Positions 35,083 to 43,979 of a stretch of DNA of 64,000 bases are shown here, piece after piece. Source of the stretch: Kiritimatiellales bacterium (GTDB lineage: Bacteria > Verrucomicrobiota > Kiritimatiellia > Kiritimatiellales > Tichowtungiaceae). Every line of letters starts with the position of its first letter. The stretch's first letter is position 1. Location of the stretch: assembly GCA_041656295.1 (NCBI GenBank), contig JBBADV010000001.1, positions 186,001-250,000 on the forward strand, in the 5' to 3' direction. The translations under genes and the position numbers were made by a program. The notes beneath the pieces were generated by a model. It saw nothing but the letters and a program-made list of their open reading frames with translations, searched no databases and was not told where the DNA came from.

Positions 35083-37206
35083 ATGATTATTTTTTGGAAC
35101 AAAACGAAATTTTTCAGTCATAACCGGTTTTTTATCTATATCCTGTCTTTGTTGATATGCGCAGTTTTTTCCCGTGCAGACGTTGCGGTTTTTCAGCAGG
35201 GAGTAAATAACCCGTTGACGGGCATTTACAACGGAGCAAGCGATACGACAATCCGCACCGGAAACGATCGCAATTACGGTGCTGACACTGTTCTCACGTT
35301 TGGTGCCGGATTCACTGTTTTATTACGGTTTGACCTTTCGCCGTTAAACAGCGCTGTGCCTTTGGCTGTAAAATCAGTTACACTGGAATTGGTGTCGCGC
35401 ACGCCTTCAATGGACAATACCCCTGTATCTTTTCGTATTCACACACTGAATCCTGAGCATGCCGGCTGGCGGCAGGGGGCAGGTATCGGAAAAGCTGCCG
35501 CCGAATCCGGAGAAGTTTCATTTCTCTACCGGTCATATAAAAATGAAGAATGGGCACAGAAATCAGGATTCAGCAGTGGCGATTATTCGGCAGAGGCTGT
35601 TTATGAAGGAACGTTTAACCCGTCTCTTGCTAAAACGGTTATCTATCTTCCGCCGGAGCTGATTTCATCTTGGATTGAAAATCCCAGACAGAATGCCGGA
35701 ATAGTTATTATCAGCGACGGTTCGGCATATGGGCAGGTTCGTTCTTCAGAATATAAGACGGTAGCTGATCGCCCTCGACTGAACATTAATTACGAGCAGA
35801 ACTCGAAAAAAACCGGGATAGACATCGCGATTACCGGCAAAGCGTGTACAACGAATGGATCAGATGAGGAACCGGTTAATATAGGAAACCGGCGTGAGAT
35901 TTTTATTGACCGGTTTCTTATAGATAATCTGGACAACCTTACCATGCAATTGCAAACACCCCGGTCTGAGTTTGTATCCGGAATGCCGGCATCCGGAGGA
36001 TACGCTACAGTAATTCTGGCAGATAATATTTACCATTATTATTATAGAGTCAGGCATAAAGTGCTGACCGGTGAAGCAGTCTATGGGTATTATTATCTGC
36101 GCAGTTTTGACGGGATTCAGTGGGAAACGCCGGATCTTGGATTATTCCCCGAAGATAACTTTGCCGGGAACATAATTTTAAAACCGGATGATGAAGCGAT
36201 CACACATAATTTCAGCCCGTTTTTAGATACACGGCCCGGTATTCCGGAAGCAGAACGTTTCAAAGCTGTTGGCGGCGGCGGAAAGAGCTGGTGTTCCGGT
36301 GAAGGGCTGTACGGGCTGGTTTCAGCAGACGGCATCCGGTGGAAAAAAATTCAGGAACAACCGGTTATTCCTGAGAGTATTGCGGGAGAGCATCCTTTCG
36401 ACAGTCAAAATGTTGCTTTCTGGTCTGATCTGGAACAGCAGTATGTCTGTTATTATCGTACGTCCTGGCAGGCCGCGTCTCGCGGGTGGTCGGTGAGCAA
36501 GCGGGGGATCAGCCGGACAACATCAACGGATTTTATTAACTGGACTCCCGGAGTAGAAATCGACGTCAATATTGATGAAGAACAGTTTTATACAAACCAG
36601 ACCAGCCCTTACTTCCGTGCATCGCACATCTATATCGCATTGCCCTGGAGATATTGGCCGGCGGCATTGGGAAATGTTCATCGTTTCCCGTCAGATATCC
36701 CGTTAATGTCATCCCGCGGTACGGAAACGTATGACCGGACATTTCCGGAGGCGCTGATACGTCCCGGCCTGCATCCGGAACGCTGGCATCCGACCGCACC
36801 GAAAGCCATGGCTGCCGCCTTGGGCGTTGTGCCTGCCGGTGACGAAGAAATGGCTGTGTATGTCGGAAATCTACGTTACGTTTTTCGGCTGGACGGTTTT
36901 TCATCGCTGCATGCAAACATGCCTTACGGAGAGATGAAAACGAAAAGTTTAATTTTTTCGGGAACGGAATTAGAAATAAACTATTCGACTTCCGCGGCAG
37001 GACGGATTCTTGTGGGTATAGAAGGTGCCGGCGGAACTCCGGTTCCCGGTTTCAGTGTGTATGATTGCAACGTCATGATTGGTGATGAAATTTCACGAAA
37101 AGTTCTATGGCAGGATAATGGGAACGTCGGCGCATTGCAGGGACAACCGGTTCGGCTGATATTTAGAATGCGTGATGCCGATCTGTTTTCATTCCGGTTT
37201 TTATAA
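35083..37206 (+). CDS. Secreted DNRLRE plus propeller-like protein, paralogue B
   Basis: A 707-aa paralogue of the previous protein with the same order: signal peptide (about residues 17-30), DNRLRE module (SDTTIRTGNDRNYGADTVLT, LLRFDLSPLNSAV), then the propeller-like region from EIFIDRFLIDNL to the end DADLFSFRFL. The DNRLRE modules of A and B are close to each other; the propeller parts have drifted further (for example RSFDGIQWETPDLGLFPEDN). The gene follows paralogue A by 59 bp and probably sits in one operon with it and the 31770 gene. Its 3' end and about 170 bp beyond are duplicated after 41656. Substrate is unknown. Confidence 0.75.
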   Translation: MIIFWNKTKFFSHNRFFIYILSLLICAVFSRADVAVFQQGVNNPLTGIYNGASDTTIRTGNDRNYGADTVLTFGAGFTVLLRFDLSPLNSAVPLAVKSVTLELVSRTPSMDNTPVSFRIHTLNPEHAGWRQGAGIGKAAAESGEVSFLYRSYKNEEWAQKSGFSSGDYSAEAVYEGTFNPSLAKTVIYLPPELISSWIENPRQNAGIVIISDGSAYGQVRSSEYKTVADRPRLNINYEQNSKKTGIDIAITGKACTTNGSDEEPVNIGNRREIFIDRFLIDNLDNLTMQLQTPRSEFVSGMPASGGYATVILADNIYHYYYRVRHKVLTGEAVYGYYYLRSFDGIQWETPDLGLFPEDNFAGNIILKPDDEAITHNFSPFLDTRPGIPEAERFKAVGGGGKSWCSGEGLYGLVSADGIRWKKIQEQPVIPESIAGEHPFDSQNVAFWSDLEQQYVCYYRTSWQAASRGWSVSKRGISRTTSTDFINWTPGVEIDVNIDEEQFYTNQTSPYFRASHIYIALPWRYWPAALGNVHRFPSDIPLMSSRGTETYDRTFPEALIRPGLHPERWHPTAPKAMAAALGVVPAGDEEMAVYVGNLRYVFRLDGFSSLHANMPYGEMKTKSLIFSGTELEINYSTSAAGRILVGIEGAGGTPVPGFSVYDCNVMIGDEISRKVLWQDNGNVGALQGQPVRLIFRMRDADLFSFRFL

Positions 37207-37418
37207 CGGTAGTGTAATCCAGGGTTAGTGCATTGAAATTGGTAAAAAAATGACAGGATCGTTTGAATTTTTATGTATCACATATTGAAATTGGTTGTTT
37301 GTTATGTAAATCAAATAAACATGTCGCGAGAATAACACCGGATTTATAGAAAATGAAACACTTATAGGTCCCCTAAAAAATAAACAACTGAAAGAAAAAG
37401 AACACGAGAAAAGGTAAT
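37203..37418. repeat. Duplicated 3' flank plus promoter, copy 1
   Basis: From the end of paralogue B (shared coding end ...GATCTGTTTTCATTCCGG...) for about 170 bp the sequence matches 41653-41856 with scattered differences and small gaps. It includes the operator palindrome. The 305-bp space 37207-37511 holds no gene. Confidence 0.75.
37250..37284 (+). promoter_or_regulatory. Promoter with GntR-type operator, unit 2
   Basis: ATGACA (37250-37255), a 16-nt gap, then the near-palindrome TATGTATCACATA (37272-37284). It stands about 230 bp before the kelch gene, which it probably controls. It is the counterpart of the sites at 31721 and 41726. Confidence 0.55.
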
Positions 37419-37511
37419 ATGAATTGGATTAATCATCACGTCACTCAGGTGATTTTTGCCTTTTAGCAGATTAGCAGAATATTAAGGTTACAATTGAATT
37501 GGATATAGGAA

Positions 37512-39428
37512 ATGAAAAAATTATTTGGGTTATGCATAAGTTTTTCGATATTATTAAACAACATTTCTCTGGCGATTCGGATTACTGAAATTGAAAGCGG
37601 CGCTGTGCTTTTTGATAATGACGGATTTGAACAGGACGTGATTGATAAAGCACCGTTCAGAGTAATTGTTCCCGGCGTAATTGATGCAATCGGGAAGAAC
37701 CGTGTTTTGGGGTTTGAATCCGGAAGGCCGGGTGCCTTTAAAGGGATACAGTATGTCCACACATCTGGCGGAAGCCAAAACGATGGAATCGATATAACAT
37801 GTTCGAAAACTATTTCTGTAAAAGGTCAGGCATTGCTTATTGAATGGGCATGGTATATGCCATCTGGGAGCGATGCGCGGTGGGGATTAAAGGGAGATTT
37901 TCAACCGTATAAAAGTTTATGGCGGGCCAGACACGGTTCATTCGAGGTGTACGACGGAGAAACGTGGCAAGTCCGTGGAAATTACCCGCTTGACCGGTGG
38001 ATGGAATGTACATTGCGATGCGCCGCTGGGGAACGTTTTGCGGAGTTTACCGTTAATGGTGTAACCATGCAGTTGGAAGTCGATAATTACAACGGCGGAG
38101 CTCCTGGAATTAAAGGTATTTTCTTCGGCCATAATGTTCAGGGATATTATCTTGACGGAATTTATGAATCAGTGATTCAGCAATCAGGTTCTGTCGGCGC
38201 GCGCGAGGAAATCAATGTTGATGCACGACCGGAATTGCCGGAGATCGTTGATATTACATGGAAACGGCTTCCTAATGTTCCTAGAGGATTTCAATGGCCG
38301 GCGGTCGGAATGATTGGCAATTTCTTTATCTCCGTTGGTGGCTGGTGTACCGGCGAAGAGTATTCTGCAAAACCCGGAGTTTACCCAAGGGGATATTTTA
38401 ATGATGCTTTTGCGATGGATGTTACAGCGCCCGAGCAGGGATGGCAGCGGCTCCCTGATTTTCCAGGAAAAGCACGAATGGGTACAGTTTGCGTTGTCGT
38501 AGATGACAAATTATATGTGTGGGGCGGTTTTAGTGGGAAAGAACAATCCTGTTTTACAGATGGCTATATGCTTGTTAGGGAGAACGGGGCATGGGTGTGG
38601 TATAATCTGCCTCCGATTCCGCATTATTTAGTCTGGTCAGGAAATTGCGCAATCGGGAAAAAAATTTATGTGATTGGCGCATGTGACTATGACCAGCGTA
38701 GGACAGGATATTTTACAACAACAGACCGAACAGGAAAAATTTCAGGAATAGGGCGAAGGCTGTTGGTTTTTGATACGGAACATTCCGGGCAAGGCTGGAA
38801 AGAGCTTTCCCCTTGCCCAGGAACGGTCCGGTTTAATAACGCGGCGGCGGCCGTAAATGGAAAACTATATGTTATGGGGGGTGCTACCGGAGGAGATTCC
38901 TTAAATGGGAAACTCAACACAGTCATTGATAACTGGCGGTATGATCCTTCGACGGATCGTTGGGAACGTCTGGCTGATCTCCCGATTGCCAGTGGCAATT
39001 TCCCGACGGGAGAGATCGTATACAAAAATCGCTATATTTTGCTGATGGGCGGCGCTCAATTTCACAACATTCAGTTTTCTGACGGGCGAATAGAAAAATC
39101 CCAGTCTTTTGGATTGGCGAAAATGTTTTATCCTGAATATGTGAAGGAAGACTGGATCGGAAAAAAACAGCGATACACCAGTGATATTTTTGTGTACGAC
39201 ACACAAACTGATTCTTTTGGGGAAGCGCCTATGTTGCCGTTTAATAACAGTATGACAAAATTTATTATAAGAGGAGATAAGCTATATTTAATTTCAGGCG
39301 AAACTGGAGGATTGTTTTTTGATGGTGAATATTACGGACATCATCCGGATTTTTTTCTTGAAGGTACTTTGCGGGAAAAGTCGCATGATGCTGCTGCCAT
39401 CTCATATGGAACAAATACTAACAAATAA
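37512..39428 (+). CDS. Secreted kelch-repeat protein with N-terminal ConA-like module
   Basis: A 638-aa exported protein (signal peptide about residues 1-22). Residues 23-225 form a beta module also present as a separate paralogue at 39524: SGAVLFDNDGFEQDVI, LIEWAWYMPSGSDARWGLKG, GYYLDGIYES. Such modules resemble concanavalin-like lectin folds. From about 245 it has kelch-type repeats: GGWCTGEEYS, KLYVWGGFSG, KIYVIGACDYD, KLYVMGGATGG, YILLMGGAQFH and LYLISGETGG. Six blades suggest a propeller like galactose-oxidase relatives; no copper site is recognisable. It leads the second operator-controlled unit of the island. Confidence 0.8.
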   Translation: MKKLFGLCISFSILLNNISLAIRITEIESGAVLFDNDGFEQDVIDKAPFRVIVPGVIDAIGKNRVLGFESGRPGAFKGIQYVHTSGGSQNDGIDITCSKTISVKGQALLIEWAWYMPSGSDARWGLKGDFQPYKSLWRARHGSFEVYDGETWQVRGNYPLDRWMECTLRCAAGERFAEFTVNGVTMQLEVDNYNGGAPGIKGIFFGHNVQGYYLDGIYESVIQQSGSVGAREEINVDARPELPEIVDITWKRLPNVPRGFQWPAVGMIGNFFISVGGWCTGEEYSAKPGVYPRGYFNDAFAMDVTAPEQGWQRLPDFPGKARMGTVCVVVDDKLYVWGGFSGKEQSCFTDGYMLVRENGAWVWYNLPPIPHYLVWSGNCAIGKKIYVIGACDYDQRRTGYFTTTDRTGKISGIGRRLLVFDTEHSGQGWKELSPCPGTVRFNNAAAAVNGKLYVMGGATGGDSLNGKLNTVIDNWRYDPSTDRWERLADLPIASGNFPTGEIVYKNRYILLMGGAQFHNIQFSDGRIEKSQSFGLAKMFYPEYVKEDWIGKKQRYTSDIFVYDTQTDSFGEAPMLPFNNSMTKFIIRGDKLYLISGETGGLFFDGEYYGHHPDFFLEGTLREKSHDAAAISYGTNTNK

Positions 39429-39523
39429 ATAATAAGGAGGTGCATTGCAGGAAAAACCGTATGATGCCGATATCATCTCACATGGAACAAAGACTAAAAA
39501 AATAATAATAAGGAGATTCATTA
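39365..39523. repeat. Tandem duplication of the kelch gene's end and leader (about 76-bp unit)
   Basis: Two imperfect copies stand in tandem, each with GCATGATGC/GTATGATGCC, a CATCTCA-ATGGAACAAA core, an A/T-rich stretch and AATAATAAGGAG. Copy 1 covers the last 20 codons and stop of the kelch gene; copy 2 covers the spacer and ribosome site of the next gene. It records the duplication that created the 39524 gene. Confidence 0.75.
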
Positions 39524-40180
39524 ATGAAATGGTTCATTTTTACTATAAGCTTAATTTTTTATCTTTCTGCTTCAGCAATTCGTATTACAGATACTGTATC
39601 CGGAACAATTTTATTTGATAATAACGGATTTGAAAATGACGTGATCGGAATAAAACCATCCAGAGTGACTGTTGGAAAGATATCCACCAGAGAGCAAGAT
39701 AAGGTTATTGGCAAGGAAACATCCGGTCCAGGGGCATTTCAGGGCACACAGTATGCCATTACTTCCCGGGGGCCGGATGGATCAGGAACGATTGAAATAA
39801 GGCTTAAATCGCCGATCAGAAAAACAGATCAATCGTTATCATGTGAATGGGCGTGGTATATTCCTGCCGGAAGTGACGCAAGCTGGGGGTTACGCGGTGA
39901 AGACAATAAATTTAAAAGCCTTTGGCGCGCAAATGATGGATCATTTAAAGTTTTTGTTGACAAAAAATGGGAATATAAAGGTTATTATGCCACCGATGAA
40001 TGGATGGAATGTAAGCTGGATTATACTTTTGGGGATAAAACAGCAGTATTAACTGTTGGTGGCGGAGCTCCCATTAAGTTGGAAGTAGATACCTTTGAGG
40101 GCGGTGCCCGGGAAATTGCCGGGTTTTTCTTCAAACATAATGCGAACACAAGCTATTATCTTGATGGGTTATCCAAGTAA
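39524..40180 (+). CDS. Secreted ConA-like module protein, truncated paralogue of the kelch protein
   Basis: A 218-aa exported protein equal in layout to residues 1-220 of the kelch protein: signal peptide, SGTILFDNNGFENDVIG, SCEWAWYIPAGSDASWGLRG, YYATDEWMECKLDYTFGD and NTSYYLDGLSK at the end. It lacks the kelch part. A duplicated gene end and leader lie between the two genes, so it arose by local duplication followed by loss of the middle, and it kept a complete frame with its own GGAG site. It may bind the same ligand as the kelch protein's first module. Confidence 0.72.
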   Translation: MKWFIFTISLIFYLSASAIRITDTVSGTILFDNNGFENDVIGIKPSRVTVGKISTREQDKVIGKETSGPGAFQGTQYAITSRGPDGSGTIEIRLKSPIRKTDQSLSCEWAWYIPAGSDASWGLRGEDNKFKSLWRANDGSFKVFVDKKWEYKGYYATDEWMECKLDYTFGDKTAVLTVGGGAPIKLEVDTFEGGAREIAGFFFKHNANTSYYLDGLSK

Positions 40181-40198
40181 CTTTCTGATAAATACACT

Positions 40199-41656
40199 AT
40201 GAAAATAAAAATATTCGGTTTGACGTGTATCCTTTTCCTTTTGGAATTTTCGGTGCGTTCTTTTGGATCCACAGCAGGAATAACTGTTGTGGATGGTCCA
40301 ATTGACATCGGGTCACAGTTGGAATTGTTTGTTGATGATTACTTAATTGAAAATATACAAGGAAAAATAGGGTTGCATCTCCATCGTCCGGTACCCCAGG
40401 AGGTTGTATTTGTAACGGATATGCCTTGGGAAGGTAATGTTTGCAGTTATTATACGCTGTTTCAGGACGAAAACATCTACCGGATGTATTATCGCGGAAC
40501 CAACCATCGTACTCCACCGGAAGATGAAGTTATCTGTTACGCATACAGCACAAACGGAATTGACTGGATCCGCCCGAATCTCGGATTGATAGACTTTAAA
40601 GGATCGAAAGAAAATAATATTATCCACAACGGTGTTGCCCGGCATAATTTCACACCGTTTAAAGATACCAATCCGGATTGCCCGCCGGATGAAAAATATA
40701 AAGCCATGGGCGGACATTCTCGCACCGGCGGACTGTACGCGTTTAAATCTGCGGATGGTGTAAACTGGATGTTGATGCAGGACGAACCGGTATTTCCCTC
40801 AAGCTGGGAAAAACGCTCGGGCTGGCCGCAACCGTGGTTTGATTCGCAGAATCTTGCCTTCTGGGATCCTGTGCGTAAGGCATACGTATTATATTTCCGG
40901 CATTTTCGTGACGGAACATACCGCGATGTGATGCTGACGACTTCGCCCGATTTAATACATTGGAGCAAGGATCCTGAGTTTCTTGAATATCCGGGTGTTT
41001 CGCCGGAACATTTATACACAAGTTCGATTATTCAATATCCGCGCAATCCGCATTTTTATATTGGATTCCCGACGAGGTTTCTTTCGCTTACTGCGCAGAC
41101 CGAACCGCTGTTTATGAGCAGTCGGGACGGGTTGACGTTTAAACGCTGGCCGGAGGCTGTAATTCCCGTCGATGCTCCGGCTGATCGAGATGGAAACCGC
41201 AGTAATTATATCTGGTGGGGATTGCTGGAACTTCCCGGAAATGATGCCGAATATTCAATTTATGCGCATGAAGCATATTATGAGGGTGCGGCATCGCGGC
41301 TGCGCCGCTTCACCTATCGGAAAGACGGATTTGTTTCATTGCGGGCGGCGCCGGAAGGCGGTGTTGTTGAAACCAAACTGCTTCGTTTCAGCGGAACACA
41401 GATGGTGTTGAATTATAAAACCAAAGCAAAGCATTTCAGATATGACGGCGGGAGTGTGCAGGTTGAAATCGTTGATGAAGGCGGATATCCGGTTGAAGGC
41501 TTTTCATTATCTGATTGCGAAAAACTTCAGGGCGATTCGATTGAGCAGGCGGTTGTATGGAAGTCGGGGCGTACGCTTGGAATGCTCGATGGCGTTCCTG
41601 TGCGCTTCCGGTTTCATATGAAATATGCCGATCTGTTTTCATTCCGGTTTTTATAA
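40199..41656 (+). CDS. Secreted propeller-like protein, paralogue C (no DNRLRE module)
   Basis: A 485-aa protein with a signal peptide (about residues 1-22) and directly the propeller-like region: QLELFVDDYLIENI, PWEGNVCSYYTLFQDENIYR, MYYRGTN, YSTNGIDWIRPNLGLIDFKG, FDSQNLAFWDPVRKAYVLYF and the ending YADLFSFRFL. It matches the C-terminal 490 residues of paralogues A and B, so the DNRLRE module is an optional add-on. Blades contain repeated YA-S-DGI-W-P elements; catalytic residues are not assignable. This family is common in polysaccharide-rich PVC genomes by my recollection, without an established function. Confidence 0.75.
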   Translation: MKIKIFGLTCILFLLEFSVRSFGSTAGITVVDGPIDIGSQLELFVDDYLIENIQGKIGLHLHRPVPQEVVFVTDMPWEGNVCSYYTLFQDENIYRMYYRGTNHRTPPEDEVICYAYSTNGIDWIRPNLGLIDFKGSKENNIIHNGVARHNFTPFKDTNPDCPPDEKYKAMGGHSRTGGLYAFKSADGVNWMLMQDEPVFPSSWEKRSGWPQPWFDSQNLAFWDPVRKAYVLYFRHFRDGTYRDVMLTTSPDLIHWSKDPEFLEYPGVSPEHLYTSSIIQYPRNPHFYIGFPTRFLSLTAQTEPLFMSSRDGLTFKRWPEAVIPVDAPADRDGNRSNYIWWGLLELPGNDAEYSIYAHEAYYEGAASRLRRFTYRKDGFVSLRAAPEGGVVETKLLRFSGTQMVLNYKTKAKHFRYDGGSVQVEIVDEGGYPVEGFSLSDCEKLQGDSIEQAVVWKSGRTLGMLDGVPVRFRFHMKYADLFSFRFL

Positions 41657-41856
41657 CGGTAATATAATCCAGAGCTGGTGCGTTGAAATTAGTAAAAAAA
41701 AGTTGACAGGGTTATTTAAATTTTTTATGTATCACATATTAAAACCGGTTATTTGTTGTATAAACCAAATAATCGTATCGCAGAAATAAATGCCGGATTT
41801 GTGAAAAATAAAACGTTACAGATTCCGGAACAACAAACAACAGGAAGGAGAAGGAA
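41653..41856. repeat. Duplicated 3' flank plus promoter, copy 2
   Basis: Matches 37203-37418 over about 170 bp, including the shared coding end, an A-run before the -35 box, and the palindrome. It carries the promoter of the PEP-CTERM gene. Confidence 0.75.
41703..41738 (+). promoter_or_regulatory. Promoter with GntR-type operator, unit 3
   Basis: TTGACA (41703-41708), exactly 17 nt, then TATGTATCACATA (41726-41738) in the -10 position. A repressor bound here would block the polymerase. It lies 120 bp before the PEP-CTERM gene. Confidence 0.6.
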
Positions 41857-41857
41857 C

Positions 41858-42640
41858 ATGAGAAAGAGAGCAATACTGGTTGGGTTAATGATTACATCAA
41901 TTGGTGCGGCGGTTTCTGCATCCATCATTCTGCCGGGGACATGGCAGGCGGTAACAAATGGAACGGCAAGTGGATATGATGCCGTTTACGATGCAAGTCA
42001 GGGGCACTTACCGGACGCAAGCGCAAGCAATCCTAAATGGGGAAATAGATACATGTCTGCAGGCATAGTCGGTACATATTTAAGTATCACTAATACAGCA
42101 CAAGATGGTACTTATCGTCTGCTGGACGGTAGCGTTGGCGCAGGGACATATGATGGCTCAATGACAATCGATTTCCGGCTGGAAGTTATTCCGGATGCAG
42201 GCACACCTAATGATTGGCAGTTTGGGGTTTATATTCGCCGGCCGCTGGACGCAACTACGCCCGCCGCTACTAGCAATATTTATTACATTGTGCGATTCGG
42301 TCTTAATGGCGGAAATGTTCAGCTCGCCGACGGGTGGAATGATGTACGCATCCTTGTTGACGCAGTAAACCATGAGGCCGCAGTTTATTTAAACGGCGAG
42401 AGTACTGCCACCGCGACAATTAACGGAACGCGTCAAACTGGTCAAGCGACTGCAGGAAACAGCTTGATAATTGGAGATGGTGGTGGTTCAACAACAGGTT
42501 CGGGGGCTGTGAACCTTCAGTATTTTGCCTGGGCAAACAATGAAATGGCGTCTGTTATACCGGAACCGGCGACTATCGGTCTGTTTGTATTCAGTTCAGT
42601 GCTGCTGATGGTTTTTCGAAAAAAATTACATAAAGTATAA
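41858..42640 (+). CDS. PEP-CTERM exported protein
   Basis: A 260-aa exported protein. The signal peptide covers about residues 1-22. The middle (ASVIPEP before the end) is preceded by a beta-rich ConA-like region with DNGS-like short repeats (TYDGSMTIDFRLEVIPDAGT, VYLNGESTATATINGT). The C-terminus VIPEPATIGLFVFSSVLLMV followed by FRKKLHKV is a full PEP-CTERM signal: PEP motif, membrane helix, basic end, recognised by an exosortase for surface sorting (established for the class). The frame is open from 41753, but AAGGAGAAGG fits the ATG at 41858. It has its own operator-bearing promoter and is followed by a terminator. Confidence 0.88.
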   Translation: MRKRAILVGLMITSIGAAVSASIILPGTWQAVTNGTASGYDAVYDASQGHLPDASASNPKWGNRYMSAGIVGTYLSITNTAQDGTYRLLDGSVGAGTYDGSMTIDFRLEVIPDAGTPNDWQFGVYIRRPLDATTPAATSNIYYIVRFGLNGGNVQLADGWNDVRILVDAVNHEAAVYLNGESTATATINGTRQTGQATAGNSLIIGDGGGSTTGSGAVNLQYFAWANNEMASVIPEPATIGLFVFSSVLLMVFRKKLHKV

Positions 42641-42662
42641 TAGCAAAGCGGATATTGGGAAT

Positions 42663-42699
42663 GCTCTGCCGGATTTAATGATCTTCCGGCAGAGCTTTT
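42663..42699 (+). terminator. Intrinsic terminator after the PEP-CTERM gene
   Basis: An 11-bp stem GCTCTGCCGGA / TCCGGCAGAGC with an 11-nt loop, followed by TTTTCC. It ends the plus-strand units of the island before the opposite Fic gene. Confidence 0.85.
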
Positions 42700-42807
42700 C
42701 CAATTGGACGAAATAAGTTGAATGCGTAGTTATGAGGTTCCCGGCCAGATTCAGGTAACGGATATGAACTTTGAATGAATGCTCCGGCAAAGGGTGATAC
42801 CGCTATG

Positions 42808-43902
42808 CTATAAAGCAATTTGATAGCTTGTGCTACGCCCGCCGCCAGAGGATGTGAGAATGCCATATTCAACCAATGTCTGTAAGTCGCGTGTGGCGGT
42901 AGGCTTGCTGGTTTTTGTGATTGCGATATATTTTTTAGCCGACATTCCTCCCCGGAATCCATTCGGACCTTCTTTCAGCATCCTATGCAATACCTTTAAT
43001 TGCCGGTCATTGAGTTTCATGCCATTAATAAGGTCATAAAATTTTGTTTTTCGTACCGTAAATTCAATCCGGGTTTCTGCTTGTTGCTGTGCAGCAATCA
43101 GCGTGCTCATAAACCATTCAATCCATTCGGTGACATTAAGAGACCGCAGCGCCTGCTTAAGAGCGGCATAATATCCCGAACGATCTGCTTCAATGGCCGG
43201 AGAAAGACTGAGCAGTACCGGATGTCCAAATCCTTGAGACAGTACTTTTTCTGAAAGAGCCCGTCCAATCCGTCCGTTTCCGTCTTCAAATGGATGAATC
43301 GATTCAAAATACAGATGTGCAATTGCCGCCCTTATGGGGAAATTCGGCATGTTTTTTTCTGTTTTGTTGAACCATGAAATAAACCGGTTCATTTCTAAAG
43401 GAACGGCGGTTGATGGCGGTGCTTCAAAGTGTATCGTTTCATTTCCAATGCTGCCTGAAACAATCAGCATCAGCTCCTTATGCGTTCGCCATGCGCCGGA
43501 CTGAATTTTCACAGCGCCCTTCATCAGCATGGAATGCCATTTGAAAAGTGCTTGTTTGCTTAATGGTTCTGCAAAACTGTTCCGTACACAAACCAGCAGT
43601 TCTGCAATTCCTTCTGCTCTTTGATCGCCTGTTTTTTCCAGCTTCGTGTGCAGGCCTAGATTTTTTTTAATTGAGGACATGACATCCGGGCGGCTGAGCA
43701 TCTCGCCTTCAATTTTTGCGCTTTTGAGTGCTTCAGAAACCATCAGGTCAACAATCGTTTCTGTTTTTTCCGTTTCCGGTAGCGTTGATAAAATCCCGTT
43801 TGTTCGTCCTGCTGTTTCGATGAATTTAAGAATTAAATTTTGTACTCCGCCGATTTCATACTGAAATTCAGGCCACTCAGAAAACTGCCAATTATATTTC
43901 AT
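42808..43902 (-). CDS. Fic-domain protein with DUF4172-type N-terminus and C-terminal winged helix
   Basis: A 364-aa protein from ATG 43902 (377 aa from ATG 43941; the shorter one begins MKYNWQFSEWPEF, the usual start of the family). It has an N-terminal Fic-N region, the inhibitory SAKIEGE motif (class II, S-X-X-I-E-G), and the active site HPFEDGNGRIGRA, which transfers AMP or a related group to a target protein. The C-terminal about 85 residues form a winged helix (KTSKPTATRDLQTLVEYGIL), suggesting self-regulation of transcription. Inverted repeats cover its start region. It is the last gene inside the island; a stabilising or toxin role is possible but unproven. Confidence 0.85.
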   Translation of the reverse strand: MKYNWQFSEWPEFQYEIGGVQNLILKFIETAGRTNGILSTLPETEKTETIVDLMVSEALKSAKIEGEMLSRPDVMSSIKKNLGLHTKLEKTGDQRAEGIAELLVCVRNSFAEPLSKQALFKWHSMLMKGAVKIQSGAWRTHKELMLIVSGSIGNETIHFEAPPSTAVPLEMNRFISWFNKTEKNMPNFPIRAAIAHLYFESIHPFEDGNGRIGRALSEKVLSQGFGHPVLLSLSPAIEADRSGYYAALKQALRSLNVTEWIEWFMSTLIAAQQQAETRIEFTVRKTKFYDLINGMKLNDRQLKVLHRMLKEGPNGFRGGMSAKKYIAITKTSKPTATRDLQTLVEYGILTSSGGGRSTSYQIAL

Positions 43903-43979
43903 GAGCCGTTTATGCGACACATTCAGCTCGAAAACAACCATAATTATGAGCCGAATATTGTCGTTAATCGGCTCATGAA
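43898..43979. promoter_or_regulatory. Inverted repeats around the Fic start
   Basis: TTTCATGAGCCGTTTATGCG at 43898 and, on the other strand, TTTCATGAGCCGATTAACGA ending at 43979 form long inverted arms; a third short ATGAGCCG lies at 43946-43953, pairing with CGGCTCAT at 43969-43976. The Fic ATG (43902) is within the first arm. A likely site for autoregulation by the Fic winged helix. Confidence 0.5.
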
